Notes: generated from the letters alone by a model not told the origin. Shown: positions 26,997-36,397, numbered from the stretch's first letter. The stretch is 64,000 bases of DNA from VAZQ01 sp963841105 (GCA_963841105.1 CAWJCB010000024.1:310001-374000), one strand, 5' to 3'. Program-made: numbers and translations.

Positions 26997-27091
26997 GTCA
27001 TGGCCCGCGCAGGCGGGCCATCCAGTAATCGATGGACTTTGATATGCGTGCAGCGTCCACCTCCATCCCAGGGGTTACTGGATGCTCCGCC
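26997..27091. repeat. Intergenic palindromic repeat (GTCATGGCCCGC/GGATGCTCCGCC type)
   Basis: Begins TGTCATGGCCCGCGCAGGCG and contains CCATCCAGTAATCGATGG; ends GTTACTGGATGCTCCGCC. Related copies at 43607 and 58759. Lies between the two cyclophilin genes. Confidence 0.75.
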
Positions 27092-27145
27092 TCCGTAGCA
27101 CTGACGCCGCAGCATACGATCGAACCGTCAGAATCGGGACACTTG

Positions 27146-27793
27146 CTATTTTTCGATAGTCGCCTTCTTCACGAAATCCAGATTGGAAAAGTCCTTCTTG
27201 AGGTAAGTGTTCCCTTCACGCTGGATACGGCCTTGATCGGGGCCGCGCCCTGAAGGGGCGCCTTCGCCATAGCCGCTGAACAATCCGTCCACCACCGCCA
27301 TTCCCGACGTGACCTGGCCGAATGGCGCGAACCCCTGGCGGTCGAGCCCCGCGTTGTCGGCGAAATTGATGAAGACCTGGCTGGTGCGGGAATCCGGCCC
27401 GGAAGTCGCGAAAGTGATGTATCCGCGTTTGTTGCTCTGCTTTACTGAATCGTCCTTGATGGTTGCCGTTCGCCACGGCGCAGAAACGTTCGGATCGCCA
27501 TTGATGCCGAACTGCACCATGAACCCGCTGACCACCCGGAAAAAGCGGGTATCATCATAAAACCCGTTCTTCACAAGATTGTAGAAACGGTCGGCGCCGT
27601 TCGGAGCCCAGTCGCGATGCACCTCGACCACGAAAGCGCCCTTGCTGGTGTCGAAGCGGACCTTGTAGACGGGAGGCGCCTTTTCGTTCAGAGCGGCCGG
27701 ATTGCCGAGAGTGCCGCTTTGCGCAAAGACGGGCGGCGCGAGAGCCCCACAGAGCAGCGCCAGCGCCAGGATAAATAATCCATACCGTTTCAT
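27146..27793 (-). CDS. Periplasmic peptidyl-prolyl cis-trans isomerase (cyclophilin)
   Basis: 215 residues with a signal peptide (YGLFILALALLCGALAPPVF) and a cyclophilin domain: FYDDTRFFRVVSGFMVQFGI, SQVFINFADN, FAPFGQVTSGMAVVD. The start ATG 27793 has AAGGAAAG upstream; longer in-frame versions lack similarity. Compared with ppiB the His/Arg loop reads RFFRVV, keeping the catalytic Arg. Confidence 0.92.
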   Translation of the reverse strand: MKRYGLFILALALLCGALAPPVFAQSGTLGNPAALNEKAPPVYKVRFDTSKGAFVVEVHRDWAPNGADRFYNLVKNGFYDDTRFFRVVSGFMVQFGINGDPNVSAPWRTATIKDDSVKQSNKRGYITFATSGPDSRTSQVFINFADNAGLDRQGFAPFGQVTSGMAVVDGLFSGYGEGAPSGRGPDQGRIQREGNTYLKKDFSNLDFVKKATIEK

Positions 27794-27882
27794 GGCTTTC
27801 CTTTTTGGTGTTTGCGTATTGGGTGCTTGCATCGCGCCGTCCCCCATGGCGCGCGTTTCGGTGATGAGCAAATCCCTCGAAG

Positions 27883-28389
27883 TCAGGTACCTGATTTGAG
27901 GAATTTGGCCCGGAGGCGAGCGGCAACCGGGGCAGGCACGAATTGCGACACATCACCCCCCATGGATGCGATCTGGCGCACCAGTGTGGCGGTGATCGGG
28001 CGCACATGCGGCGCGGCCGGGAGAAAAATCGTTTGTATGCCGGGTGCCATCACACCGTTCATTCCTGCCATTTCCATCTCGTAATCGAAGTCGGTCGCGC
28101 TTCGCAAACCGCGAATCAAAAGGGTCGCCCCTGCCCTTTGCGCCGCCGCGACGACGAGATCGGCAAAGGTAATGCAGGCAAACTCGCATCCGCCGGCGCG
28201 GGCAAGCGGTTCGCAAGTCTCCTCCAGCATGGCCGCGCGTTCCTGCGCGGAGAACAGGGAAGTCTTTCCTGGATGTGTGCCGATCGCCAGCACGAGGCGA
28301 TCGGCTACACGAGTGACTTGCCGTACCAGGTCGAGATGGCCATTGGTCGGGGGATCGAACGATCCAGCAAAAAGCGCGGTCCGCGGCAT
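27883..28389 (-). CDS. coaD: Pantetheine-phosphate adenylyltransferase
   Basis: 168 residues; transfers AMP to 4'-phosphopantetheine in coenzyme A synthesis. The nucleotidyltransferase motif GSFDPPTNGHLDLV (T/HxGH) starts near residue 8, and the family motif LIRGLRSATDFDYEMEMAGMN follows. ATG 28389 has AAGG at a good distance; ATG 28401 is an alternative. Eighteen bases after nrdR on the same strand. Confidence 0.96.
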   Translation of the reverse strand: MPRTALFAGSFDPPTNGHLDLVRQVTRVADRLVLAIGTHPGKTSLFSAQERAAMLEETCEPLARAGGCEFACITFADLVVAAAQRAGATLLIRGLRSATDFDYEMEMAGMNGVMAPGIQTIFLPAAPHVRPITATLVRQIASMGGDVSQFVPAPVAARLRAKFLKSGT

Positions 28390-28406
28390 GATACCTTGCA
28401 TGTTTT

Positions 28407-28890
28407 CTACTTGCTTGCAGCGGCGGGTTTCGCGTCCTCTTCGCCTGCGAGCTCGTCGAGCACCGCTTCAAAATCCTTGGCCTCGCGAAAGTTCCGGTAG
28501 ACCGAGGCGAAGCGTACATAGGCGACATCGTCAAGGGTGCGAAGAGTTTCCATCACCATTTCGCCGATCGTCTCAGAGGAAACTTCACTCTCGCCCTGGC
28601 TCTCGAGCTCGCGCACGATCCTGGAGACAGCTTGATCGATGCGCTCGGGTTCGACTGGACGCTTACGCAAGGCGATCTGCACAGACCGCAACAGCTTGTC
28701 GCGGTCGAACGGCACGCGGCGGCCGTTGCGCTTAATGACGACAAGCTCGCGCAGCTGCACCCGCTCGAAGGTCGTGAAACGAAAACTGCAGGCAAGGCAC
28801 ACGCGGCGGCGGCGTATGACCGAGCTATCTTCCGTGGGTCGGGAGTTCCTTGACCTGGGTGTCGAGGCTCGCGCAATTTGGACAGCGCAT
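28407..28890 (-). CDS. nrdR: Transcriptional repressor NrdR, frameshifted
   Basis: Zinc-ribbon plus ATP-cone repressor of ribonucleotide reductase genes, about 160 residues. The first 15 codons from ATG 28890 (RCPNCASLDTQVK) hold the first zinc CxxC. One inserted base at 28846-28847 then breaks the frame; removing it restores SRPTEDSSVIRRRRVCLACS, the second CxxC, and the ATP-cone FRFTTFERVQLRELVVIKRN. Corrected length matches the family exactly. It follows glyA by 16 bp, as often in Rhizobiales, but the usual downstream ribD/ribE/nusB are replaced by coaD. Confidence 0.93.
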
Positions 28891-28906
28891 AACGGGCTTT
28901 TAGACG

Positions 28907-30205
28907 TCAGTAGATAGGGAAACGCCTGGCGAGGTGAGAGACCCTCTTGCGCACCCCTTCTTCGACCTCGGGATTGGACTCACTTCCCGTTTGCGACAGG
29001 CCATCGAGAACCTCGGCGATCATCTCGCCTATATCCTCGAACTCTGCGATTCCAAATCCACGGGTTGTCCCCGCAGGAGTGCCAAGGCGCACCCCGGAAG
29101 TGATGGTCGGCTTTTCCGGGTCAAAAGGTATGCCGTTCTTGTTGCAGGTGATATGGGCGCGGCCAAGCGCCGCCTCAGCCACCTTTCCGGTCAGCCGCTT
29201 GGGCCGCAAGTCTACCAGCATCAGATGCGTATCCGTGCCGCCGGACACGATCTCCAAACCCTTCGACCTCAGCGTGGCTGCCAGGGCCTTGGCATTTGCC
29301 ACCACATTCTTTGCATACAGCTTGAATGCGGGGCGCAATGCCTCACCGAACGCAACCGCTTTCGCCGCGATCACGTGCATCAGCGGTCCACCCTGCAACC
29401 CAGGGAAGACCGCGGAGTTGATCTTCTTTGCAGTCTCCTCGTCATTGCTCAGAATAAAGCCGGAGCGAGGTCCGCGCAGCGTCTTGTGCGCCGTGGAAGT
29501 GACGACATGCGCGTGCGGGAAGGGACTTGGATGGACGCCTCCCGCGACCAGGCCGGCAAAATGGGCCATATCGACCATGAAGATCGCCCCGACCTCGTCG
29601 GCAATGGCGCGAAACGCGCGAAAGTCGATGACGCGTGGATACGCCGATCCGCCAGCGATGATGACCCTTGGCCGGTGCTGGCGCGCAAGCTTCGCCACTT
29701 CATCGAGGTCGATGCGATGGTCGTCTCGGCGGACGCCATACGGCACGGGCTTGAACCAGCGGCCTGACATGTTGGCCGAAGACCCGTGGGTCAGGTGCCC
29801 GCCAGCGGTTAGGCTAAGACCCATGAAAGTATCGCCGGGCGCCATCAGCGCCATGAATGCCGCGACGTTGGCCGAAGCGCCGGAATGCGGTTGGACATTT
29901 GCGAAATTACATCCGAACAGCTTCGTAACGCGTTGTATGGCAATGGTTTCAGCCACGTCAACGAACTCGCAGCCGCCGTAGTAGCGCCGCCCCGGCAGTC
30001 CTTCGGCATATTTGTTCGTGAGCACCGACCCCTGCGCCTGCAACACCGCGGCGCTGACGATGTTTTCCGAAGCGATCAACTCGATCTCGTGACGCTGCCG
30101 GCTCAGCTCGTGCCGGACAGCATCAGCAATTTCGGGGTCGCTTTCCTCCAAGGAGGCGGTGAAAAAAGTCGGCTCATCAGCGCGGATGGGTAACGGAATG
30201 CTCAT
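28907..30205 (-). CDS. glyA: Serine hydroxymethyltransferase
   Basis: 432 residues; PLP enzyme interconverting serine and glycine with tetrahydrofolate. Seen: IELIASENIVSAAVL, NKYAEGLPGRRYYGG, the PLP-lysine motif VTSTAHKTLRGPRSGFIL, and NKNGIPFDPEKPTITSGVRL. Length normal. First gene of a glyA-nrdR-coaD run. Confidence 0.97.
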   Translation of the reverse strand: MSIPLPIRADEPTFFTASLEESDPEIADAVRHELSRQRHEIELIASENIVSAAVLQAQGSVLTNKYAEGLPGRRYYGGCEFVDVAETIAIQRVTKLFGCNFANVQPHSGASANVAAFMALMAPGDTFMGLSLTAGGHLTHGSSANMSGRWFKPVPYGVRRDDHRIDLDEVAKLARQHRPRVIIAGGSAYPRVIDFRAFRAIADEVGAIFMVDMAHFAGLVAGGVHPSPFPHAHVVTSTAHKTLRGPRSGFILSNDEETAKKINSAVFPGLQGGPLMHVIAAKAVAFGEALRPAFKLYAKNVVANAKALAATLRSKGLEIVSGGTDTHLMLVDLRPKRLTGKVAEAALGRAHITCNKNGIPFDPEKPTITSGVRLGTPAGTTRGFGIAEFEDIGEMIAEVLDGLSQTGSESNPEVEEGVRKRVSHLARRFPIY

Positions 30206-30329
30206 CGCTCAAATCTACCGCGGTAGGCTGCGTTTGTGAGAAGTTGCAGGGCCGGCCGATAGCATACCCGGTCCCCATCGCCAAGCGCACGGCGCCTGGT
30301 CAATGCCCCACCCCTAGATGACCACAAAA

Positions 30330-30360
30330 TAACAGAAAAGCCCCGGCGCAAGCCGGGGCA
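30330..30360 (-). terminator. Rho-independent terminator of ldtR
   Basis: On the minus strand GCCCCGG-CTTGCG-CCGGGGC is followed by TTTTCTGTTATTTT. Stem at 30340-30359, T-tract at lower coordinates. It lies 28 bp past the corrected ldtR stop. Confidence 0.85.
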
Positions 30361-30387
30361 AGCACGTGTCGGCGGGTTTACGAAGTC

Positions 30388-30904
30388 CTAAAGACGGTAG
30401 AGGATTCTGGTCAGTCCAGAACCGCTCGAGCCGGTGCAGGGACTTATTGAGCGTGGTGAATTCATTCTGATTGATGCCGCCCACCGGCTCAACCGTGCGA
30501 ACATGCTTTTGATAGAGAGCATCGACTATGTCGCGCACCTCGTGTCCCTTCTGGGTCAGCTTGATGCGCACCGAGCGGCGATCGATGCGCGAGCGCTGGT
30601 GATCGAGAAATCCCATCTCGACGAGCTTCTTGAGGTTGTAGGAGACATTCGAACCGAGGTAGTAGCCTCTGGTCCGCAACTCCCCCGCCGTGAGCTCTTT
30701 CTCGCCGATATTGTAGAGCAGCAGGGCCTGCACCGAATTGATATCGGCGCGGCCGCGGCGGTCGAACTCATCCTTGATGACGTCGAGCAGCCGGCGATGC
30801 AGCCGCTCGACGAGGGTCAATGCTTCGAGATAGAGCGGCCGGACCAGGTCGAACCGCGTCTCGCGGTCGACCGGCTCCGCCGTCTTGGCAACGGCTTTCA
30901 TCAT
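30388..30904 (-). CDS. ldtR: MarR-family regulator of the LdtR type, frameshifted near C-terminus
   Basis: About 171 residues, winged helix-turn-helix (YYLGSNVSYNLKKLVEMGF, RSRIDRRSVRIKLTQKG). The family is known from Liberibacter/Rhizobiales LdtR, which controls an L,D-transpeptidase and osmotic tolerance. One inserted base at 30405-30406 removes the conserved end; correcting it gives ERFWTDQILYRL followed by a stop at 30388, and the following hairpin then sits at the normal distance. Without correction the protein reads 25 residues into the terminator. ATG 30904 has AGGAAGG upstream. Monocistronic. Confidence 0.88.
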
Positions 30905-31133
30905 GACGCCTTCCTGTGACTTATCGTTGTTGTGACGGCGAGGCCCTGTTCCCCGCTCAATCGCCAACTCTAGGCCGCAGGGTCTAAAATCGATTTAAAC
31001 AACAGGATAAAGATAAGGTTTATTTGCAACGATCCGCGACCAATGCATCAGATAAATTGCAGCATCGGAAGCAACATTTCATTGACGCTGATCGGCTGAT
31101 GCAAGCCACGCAGATGCAGCGCTCGCGATACTC
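30905..31133 (-). promoter_or_regulatory. AT-rich upstream region of ldtR
   Basis: A 229-bp gap, richer in A/T around 30985-31075. It holds the palindrome AAATCGATTT at 30987-30996 about 85 bp from the ldtR start, a plausible autoregulatory operator or promoter element. No gene is seen. Confidence 0.4.
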
Positions 31134-32021
31134 TCAATCTCCACGCAAATAACGAATGATGCCGGAAAAATCCACGCTGCCTTCACCGGTTTGCACGAAC
31201 TGCTCGTAGACGGCGGCGGCGCCTGCGCCAAGGGGCGTTGTCGCCCGGGAGGCCCGCGCGGCGGCCTGCGCAAGCTTGAGGTCCTTGAGCATCATGGCCG
31301 CGGTGAAGCCTGCCTTGTAATCGCGGTTTGCCGGCGAGGACGGCACCGGTCCTGCAACCGGGCAATAGCTGGTCATCGACCAGCACTGTCCCGATGATTT
31401 GGAAGAGATGTCGAAAAGCTTCTGCGCGTCGAGACCGAGCTTCTCCGCCAGCAGGAACGCTTCGCATACGACAATCATGGAAGCGCCGAGAATCATGTTG
31501 TTGCAGATCTTCGCCGCCTGGCCGTTGCCTGCTGCACCCGCATGCACAATCGTTTTGCCCATCTTCTCCAATATCGGGCGCGCGCACGCGAATGCTTCAG
31601 CGGCGCCGCCAACCATGAAGGTCAGCGATGCTGATTGCGCGCCGGCGACCCCGCCGGAAACCGGAGCATCAAGCATGTCAAAGCCCTTGCTCGCCGCTGC
31701 TTCTGCGACCTGCCGCGCAGTCTCGACATCGATGGTGGAGCAATCGATCAGCAATGTTTTCTCCTGGACCGCAGCAAGCACGCCTTGAGCGCCGAGATAT
31801 ACCTCCCTTACCTGCTCACCAGCCGGCAGCATCGTGATCACGATATCAGCATTCACGCAGGCGTCGTGCACCGAGCTGGCCCGTGTGCCGCCGCCCACCG
31901 CCAGCCGTTCGGCGGCGTATTCGCTCAGGTCGAGCCCGGCTACGGAATGCCCGGCCTTCACCAGATTCTGCGCCATGGGCAATCCCATATTGCCCAATCC
32001 GATGAAACCTATCGCTGTCAT
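31134..32021 (-). CDS. mmsB: 3-hydroxyisobutyrate dehydrogenase
   Basis: 295 residues; NAD-dependent oxidation of 3-hydroxyisobutyrate in valine degradation. N-terminal GFIGLGNMGLPMAQNLVKAG (NAD fold), DAPVSGGVAGAQSASLTFMV (substrate loop) and GNGQAAKICNNMIL with the catalytic Lys. Fourth step of a valine operon also holding the dehydrogenase at 34069 and hydrolase at 32487. Confidence 0.95.
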   Translation of the reverse strand: MTAIGFIGLGNMGLPMAQNLVKAGHSVAGLDLSEYAAERLAVGGGTRASSVHDACVNADIVITMLPAGEQVREVYLGAQGVLAAVQEKTLLIDCSTIDVETARQVAEAAASKGFDMLDAPVSGGVAGAQSASLTFMVGGAAEAFACARPILEKMGKTIVHAGAAGNGQAAKICNNMILGASMIVVCEAFLLAEKLGLDAQKLFDISSKSSGQCWSMTSYCPVAGPVPSSPANRDYKAGFTAAMMLKDLKLAQAAARASRATTPLGAGAAAVYEQFVQTGEGSVDFSGIIRYLRGD

Positions 32022-32034
32022 TGCCGCTCTCTCG

Positions 32035-32487
32035 CTATCGCACCGAGCTCATTTCCGTCTGTTCGCGCGCCGCCATTAGCACGAGCCCCAGATACCCGCC
32101 GAGCATTATCAGGTCCGCCAGGACGACCAGGATCTTTCCGCCATATATCTGCGGAAACAAGACCTCCACCGCCGCCATCGAGATTACCGACGTGAGCCAA
32201 ACCACAGCCCCCCAAGGGGCGGTCAACCACAGGCCTACCCCCGCCACGAGATCGATCACAGCAAAAAAAGCGGTGGCGGCCTGATAAGACGTTGAATAGG
32301 ACTCGAAACCTGAAGGGAAAGGCGCGCTGATCCCGCAGATGATCGCCCAGTGATAGAGGCCTTTGGCCAGCGATATCACGGCCATCGCCCGCAGGAACAA
32401 GGCCAGCCACGCGCTCCATTGCCCGCGGTCTTCGTCCGCTTCATCGGCGTGCACGGGTTCGAGCGTCTGCGGGTCCTCGCGAACCAT
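32035..32487 (-). CDS. Conserved small membrane protein
   Basis: 150 residues with four likely membrane segments (for example WLALFLRAMAVISLAKGLYH, TAFFAVIDLVAGVGLWLTAP, GAVVWLTSVISMAAVEVLF, ILVVLADLIMLGGYLGLVLM) and acidic N- and C-termini. It shares one base with the stop of the hydrolase gene. The protein resembles a Rhizobiales-restricted membrane family near ldtR; no function can be named. Confidence 0.8.
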   Translation of the reverse strand: MVREDPQTLEPVHADEADEDRGQWSAWLALFLRAMAVISLAKGLYHWAIICGISAPFPSGFESYSTSYQAATAFFAVIDLVAGVGLWLTAPWGAVVWLTSVISMAAVEVLFPQIYGGKILVVLADLIMLGGYLGLVLMAAREQTEMSSVR

Positions 32488-33542
32488 TAGAGCTCAAGCT
32501 CGCGCTCTGCAGGAGCGAAGCAACGCTCAATTTCCTCCACGCTGACCTCCTCAAGGGCATGCGGTTGCCAATGCGGCGCCTCATCCTTGTCGATGATCAC
32601 CGCTCTGACCCCTTCATAGAAGTCGTGTCCGCGCATGACACGCGAGACTATTCGGAATTCCGTGCGCATGCATTCCACAAAGTCGAGCGTCGGGCCGCGG
32701 CGCATTTGCGCCAGCGCAATCTTAAGGCTGGTCGGGGACTTTGCGCGCAACAAGGCAGCCGCATTGAAGGCAAAGCTGCCATGCGGACCATTTTCCGTCG
32801 CCTCCGCATCGAGGGTGGCAAGGACATCCTCTACGCGCCGCGCACGAAAGAGCCGGTCAATCGCAGGCTGCTGCACCAGCGCCGACCCCTTGGCTGACGG
32901 CTCCGCGAAAGCATTGAGAACGGCATCGACCGATATGTCCGTGCAGAGGGCTTCAATGAGCTCGGGCATTCGTTTCGATGCAACCCGGTGAGTGGCAATG
33001 CCGGCGGCGACGGCATCTGCGGCATTAAGGCGCTCTCCCGTAAGCGCGCAGTAGGCGCCAAGCTCACCGGGCAGGCGTGGCAGGAACCAGGTTGCACCAA
33101 TATCGGGAAAGAAGCCGATGCCAACCTCGGGCATGGCGAACGTGAACCGATCCCCCGCCACGCGATGCGAGCCATGCACCGAAATGCCGACACCGCCGCC
33201 CATGACGATACCGTCGATCAGCGCCACATACGGCTTGCGATAGAATTTGATTTGGGTGTTAAGCGCATACTCCGCACGAAAGAAATCGAGCGCTTCATCC
33301 TGCCGCCCGGCGCGTCCCAAGTCGTAGAGCGCGCGCAGATCACCGCCGGCGGAGAAAGCGCGACCGCCATCCGCGGTTACAATGACTCTGGTAACCGCGG
33401 AATCCGTCTCCCACCGGGCGAGCCTGTGCGCGAGCTCGGATACCATCGCATGCGACACCGCGTTGAGCGCATGCGGCCGATTGAGAATGACGTGCCCCGC
33501 CGCGCCTCTGCGCTCGAACAGGATGTCCGGTTGCATCTGCAA
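32487..33542 (-). CDS. 3-hydroxyisobutyryl-CoA hydrolase (enoyl-CoA hydratase/isomerase fold)
   Basis: 351 residues, the length of HIBCH rather than of a simple enoyl-CoA hydratase. Oxyanion-hole and active-site segments: AFSAGGDLRALYDLG, YVALIDGIVMGGGVGISVHG and RFTFAMPEVGIGFFPDIGAT (Glu and Asp of HIBCH). C-terminal FYEGVRAVIIDKDEAPHW is typical. Seven bases after the DUF29 gene; acts between the acyl-CoA dehydrogenase and mmsB steps (with a crotonase not in this operon). Confidence 0.93.
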   Translation of the reverse strand: MQMQPDILFERRGAAGHVILNRPHALNAVSHAMVSELAHRLARWETDSAVTRVIVTADGGRAFSAGGDLRALYDLGRAGRQDEALDFFRAEYALNTQIKFYRKPYVALIDGIVMGGGVGISVHGSHRVAGDRFTFAMPEVGIGFFPDIGATWFLPRLPGELGAYCALTGERLNAADAVAAGIATHRVASKRMPELIEALCTDISVDAVLNAFAEPSAKGSALVQQPAIDRLFRARRVEDVLATLDAEATENGPHGSFAFNAAALLRAKSPTSLKIALAQMRRGPTLDFVECMRTEFRIVSRVMRGHDFYEGVRAVIIDKDEAPHWQPHALEEVSVEEIERCFAPAERELEL

Positions 33543-33549
33543 GTCGTAA

Positions 33550-34037
33550 TCATGGCCCCGCCGGCCAGGCTATCCGCCTTTCCATGATGTCATTCCAGGA
33601 ATACGGACAGTCGAACGGGAATACATCCTCCTCCAGCAATGTCTGCGCGGCGGCTTCAATTCGAGCGGTCTCGTATGCCTCGGTGATTGCTTCGTCCACC
33701 AGCGACTTGAGCCCGGGATTTTTCCGTAACACCCGATGGACATGCCTGCGCTGCACTGAAATGCTCAGCGCCCAGCTACGCGAACGCCGTTTCGGTTGGT
33801 GCTCCCATTTGAGAAGATGCAGCAGGATGAACTCTGCAGCGCACTTTCGAGCTTGTCGTATTGCTCATTGCCCACGTCGTCGAGCTCCTCGGCAATGTTC
33901 AGCGCGTCCGCCTCGGAAATCCTGCCGGCACGTAACAGCTCCGCCTGCTCGATAGCCCAACTATAAAGATCGCGATCGTAACGCGCCCGCTCCGTGCCCG
34001 CGCGACCTCTCGTCGGCTCGGAAGGTTCCTCAATCAT
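33550..34037 (-). CDS. DUF29 family protein, frameshifted
   Basis: About 162 residues. The first frame gives RYDRDLYSWAIEQAELLRAG and NIAEELDDVGNEQYDKLESAL, typical of DUF29. Near base 33832 one base appears to be missing; the other frame continues ILLHLLKWEHQPKRRSRSW and VLRKNPGLKSLVDEAITEAY, ending FPFDCPYSWNDIMERRI, which completes the family. Function unknown. Sits inside the valine operon, an unusual place for a family normally found as scattered single genes. Confidence 0.82.
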
Positions 34038-34068
34038 CCGTACCTCCTGTTCCGCGATGCGATACTCC

Positions 34069-35208
34069 TCAGTTCCCCAATATATTCCGGCTGATGATCA
34101 AACGCATCACCTCGTTCGTGCCTTCCAGAATCTGATGGACACGAAGATCGCGCAGCACCCGCTCGATGGGATGGTCACGTAGATAACCATAACCGCCGTG
34201 GAGCTGCAGACAGCCGTTGACCACCTCGAAACCGACATCGGTCGCCAGGCGCTTGGCCATCGCCGAGAGTTGCGTGGCGGCGGGCTCGGCGCGGTCCAGA
34301 GCGACCGCCGCGCGATGCAGCATGAGCCGCGCCGCTTCCATTTCGGTGGCGTAATCGGCGACGCGGAACGCCAGCGCCTGAAACTCGGCGAGCCGCGCGC
34401 CGAACTGCTTTCTCTCCCTCATATACGACACGGTACGGTCAAGGCAGAGCTGCGCACCGCCGAGCGAGCATGCGGCTATATTAAGCCGTCCCCCATCGAG
34501 GCCGCTCATGGCGATCTTGAACCCCTGGCCCTCGGCGCCGACGCGGTTGACGACGGGGACGCGGCACCCGTCGAGCATCACCATGGCGGTGGGCTGGGAA
34601 TGCCACCCCAACTTTTTCTCCTGGGCGCCGAAGGAAAGCCCGGGAGTGCCGCTTTCAACCAGAAAACACGAGATGCCTCCCGGGCCGGCTTCCCCTGTCC
34701 TGGCCATGACCAGATAGACATCGGAGGCGCCGCCGCCGGAAATGAAGGCCTTAGTCCCGTCAAGGATGTAATCACCATCTTGACGCACGGCGCGCGTCTT
34801 CAGGGCAGCCGCATCCGAGCCGGACTCCGGTTCGGTGAGGCAGTAGCTGCCGAACTTTGCCATCTCGCAGAGGCTGGGAAGAAAACGTTGACGCAGATCG
34901 GTGCTGCCATACCGGTCGATCATCCAGCAAACCATATTGTGGATTGATATGTACGCCGCGGTCGACGGGCAGCCTTTTGCAAGCTCCTCAAAGATCAGCG
35001 CCGCATCGAGCCGCGAAAGGCCCGAGCCGCCCATATCGCCAGCCACATAGATTCCGGCAAAGCCGAGGGCTGCGGCGCGGCGCAAAGCATCGACGGGAAA
35101 CAGCTCCTCCTCGTCCCACTTCCGGGCATGGGGCAACATCTGCTCGCGCGCGAACGCCCGTGCGGTTTCCTGGATGGCGCGTTGCTCTTCGGAAAGGTCG
35201 AAGTCCAT
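34069..35208 (-). CDS. Acyl-CoA dehydrogenase, isobutyryl-CoA dehydrogenase-like
   Basis: 379 residues, FAD-dependent alpha,beta-dehydrogenation of an acyl-CoA. Family signatures: GSYCLTEPESGSDAAALKT, DYILDGTKAFISGGGASDVY, RKQFGARLAEFQALAFRVAD, and HQILEGTNEVMRLIISR with the catalytic Glu. The SxxFG/HSQP (KKLGWHSQPTA) pattern and operon with HIBCH and mmsB point to isobutyryl-CoA. First gene of the valine operon, divergent from hemB. Confidence 0.92.
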   Translation of the reverse strand: MDFDLSEEQRAIQETARAFAREQMLPHARKWDEEELFPVDALRRAAALGFAGIYVAGDMGGSGLSRLDAALIFEELAKGCPSTAAYISIHNMVCWMIDRYGSTDLRQRFLPSLCEMAKFGSYCLTEPESGSDAAALKTRAVRQDGDYILDGTKAFISGGGASDVYLVMARTGEAGPGGISCFLVESGTPGLSFGAQEKKLGWHSQPTAMVMLDGCRVPVVNRVGAEGQGFKIAMSGLDGGRLNIAACSLGGAQLCLDRTVSYMRERKQFGARLAEFQALAFRVADYATEMEAARLMLHRAAVALDRAEPAATQLSAMAKRLATDVGFEVVNGCLQLHGGYGYLRDHPIERVLRDLRVHQILEGTNEVMRLIISRNILGN

Positions 35209-35344
35209 ATTTCAGGGATCTCGGCTTGACAGGATCGACGGGATATACCCGAGTTACAGATGAAGGCGCCATTGGCCGGGGCAGTGTTGGGTTTCGCGCC
35301 AAAGCCCCGCATCGTGCAAGCCCTCGCATCTGGAAGGTGTTCGC

Positions 35345-36397
35345 ATGGCTATCAAGTTCGGGCGTCCCATCGATGCGCGGCTCGCTCCGGTCGAAAGCAG
35401 ACCGACAACCCGTCTGGAGCTTACGAGCAGGCCGCGCCGCAATCGCAAGAGCGAGTGGACGCGCCGCCTGGTGCGCGAGACCGGGCTCACCACGGACGAC
35501 CTCATCTGGCCGTTGTTTCTTGTGGACGGCTCCAATATTCGTGTCCCCGTACCTTCGATGCCCGGGGTGGAGCGGCTTTCCGTCGATCAAGCCGTGCGCG
35601 ACGCGGAGCGAGGGGCGAAGCTTGCCATTCCCTGCATTGCGCTATTTCCGTACACGGATTCCAGCCTGCGCGACGAAACTGGCAGCGAGGCGCTCAACCC
35701 CGACAATCTCGTTTGCCGCGCGATCCGCGCGATCAAGAAAGAGGTGCCGGAAATCGGCGTCCTGTGCGACGTTGCCCTCGATCCCTACACCAGCCACGGG
35801 CATGACGGGCTGCTGCGAGACGGCTGCATCAGCAACGACGAAACAGTCGAGGTCCTGGTCAGGCAGGCGCTCGTGGAAGCAGAGGCGGGCTGCGACATCA
35901 TCGCCCCTTCGGACATGATGGATGGGCGAGTGGGCGCAATCCGCGCGGCGCTGGATAAAGCCGACTTCGTGGACGTGTCGATCATGGCCTATGCGGCGAA
36001 ATACGCCTCCGCTTTTTACGGGCCTTTCCGGGACGCCGTCGGCTCCTCAGCTACCCTTGTCGGCGATAAGCGTACCTATCAGATGGATCCTTCGAATACG
36101 GACGAGGCCTTGCGCGAGGTGGAGCTCGATATCCTGGAAGGGGCGGACATGATCATGGTCAAGCCCGGCATGCCCTACCTCGACATCGTGCGCCGGGTGA
36201 AGGACACCTTTGGCCTGCCCACATTGGCATACCAGGTCTCGGGCGAGTATTCGATGCTCATGGCCGCGGCGCAGAATGGCTGGCTCGACGGCGACAAAGC
36301 CATGATGGAAAGCCTGATCGCGTTCAAGCGGGCGGGAGCGTGCGGAGTTCTCAGCTATTTTGCACCGCGCGTCGCGGAGAAACTTCGCAGGAATTGA
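35345..36397 (+). CDS. hemB: Delta-aminolevulinic acid dehydratase (porphobilinogen synthase)
   Basis: 350 residues; joins two 5-aminolevulinate molecules in haem synthesis. Schiff-base lysines are visible in SIMAYAAKYASAFYGPFRDA and in MIMVKPGMPYLDIV. The metal-site region reads DVALDPYTSHGHDG, with Asp in place of the zinc cysteines, i.e. the Mg-dependent type. Ends nine bases from the convergent dacF-like gene. Confidence 0.97.
   Translation: MAIKFGRPIDARLAPVESRPTTRLELTSRPRRNRKSEWTRRLVRETGLTTDDLIWPLFLVDGSNIRVPVPSMPGVERLSVDQAVRDAERGAKLAIPCIALFPYTDSSLRDETGSEALNPDNLVCRAIRAIKKEVPEIGVLCDVALDPYTSHGHDGLLRDGCISNDETVEVLVRQALVEAEAGCDIIAPSDMMDGRVGAIRAALDKADFVDVSIMAYAAKYASAFYGPFRDAVGSSATLVGDKRTYQMDPSNTDEALREVELDILEGADMIMVKPGMPYLDIVRRVKDTFGLPTLAYQVSGEYSMLMAAAQNGWLDGDKAMMESLIAFKRAGACGVLSYFAPRVAEKLRRN

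Noticed and set aside
28840..28855. Programmed ribosomal frameshift in nrdR
   Set aside because: No slippery heptamer or downstream structure, and a simple extra A explains it; similar one-base shifts occur across the window.
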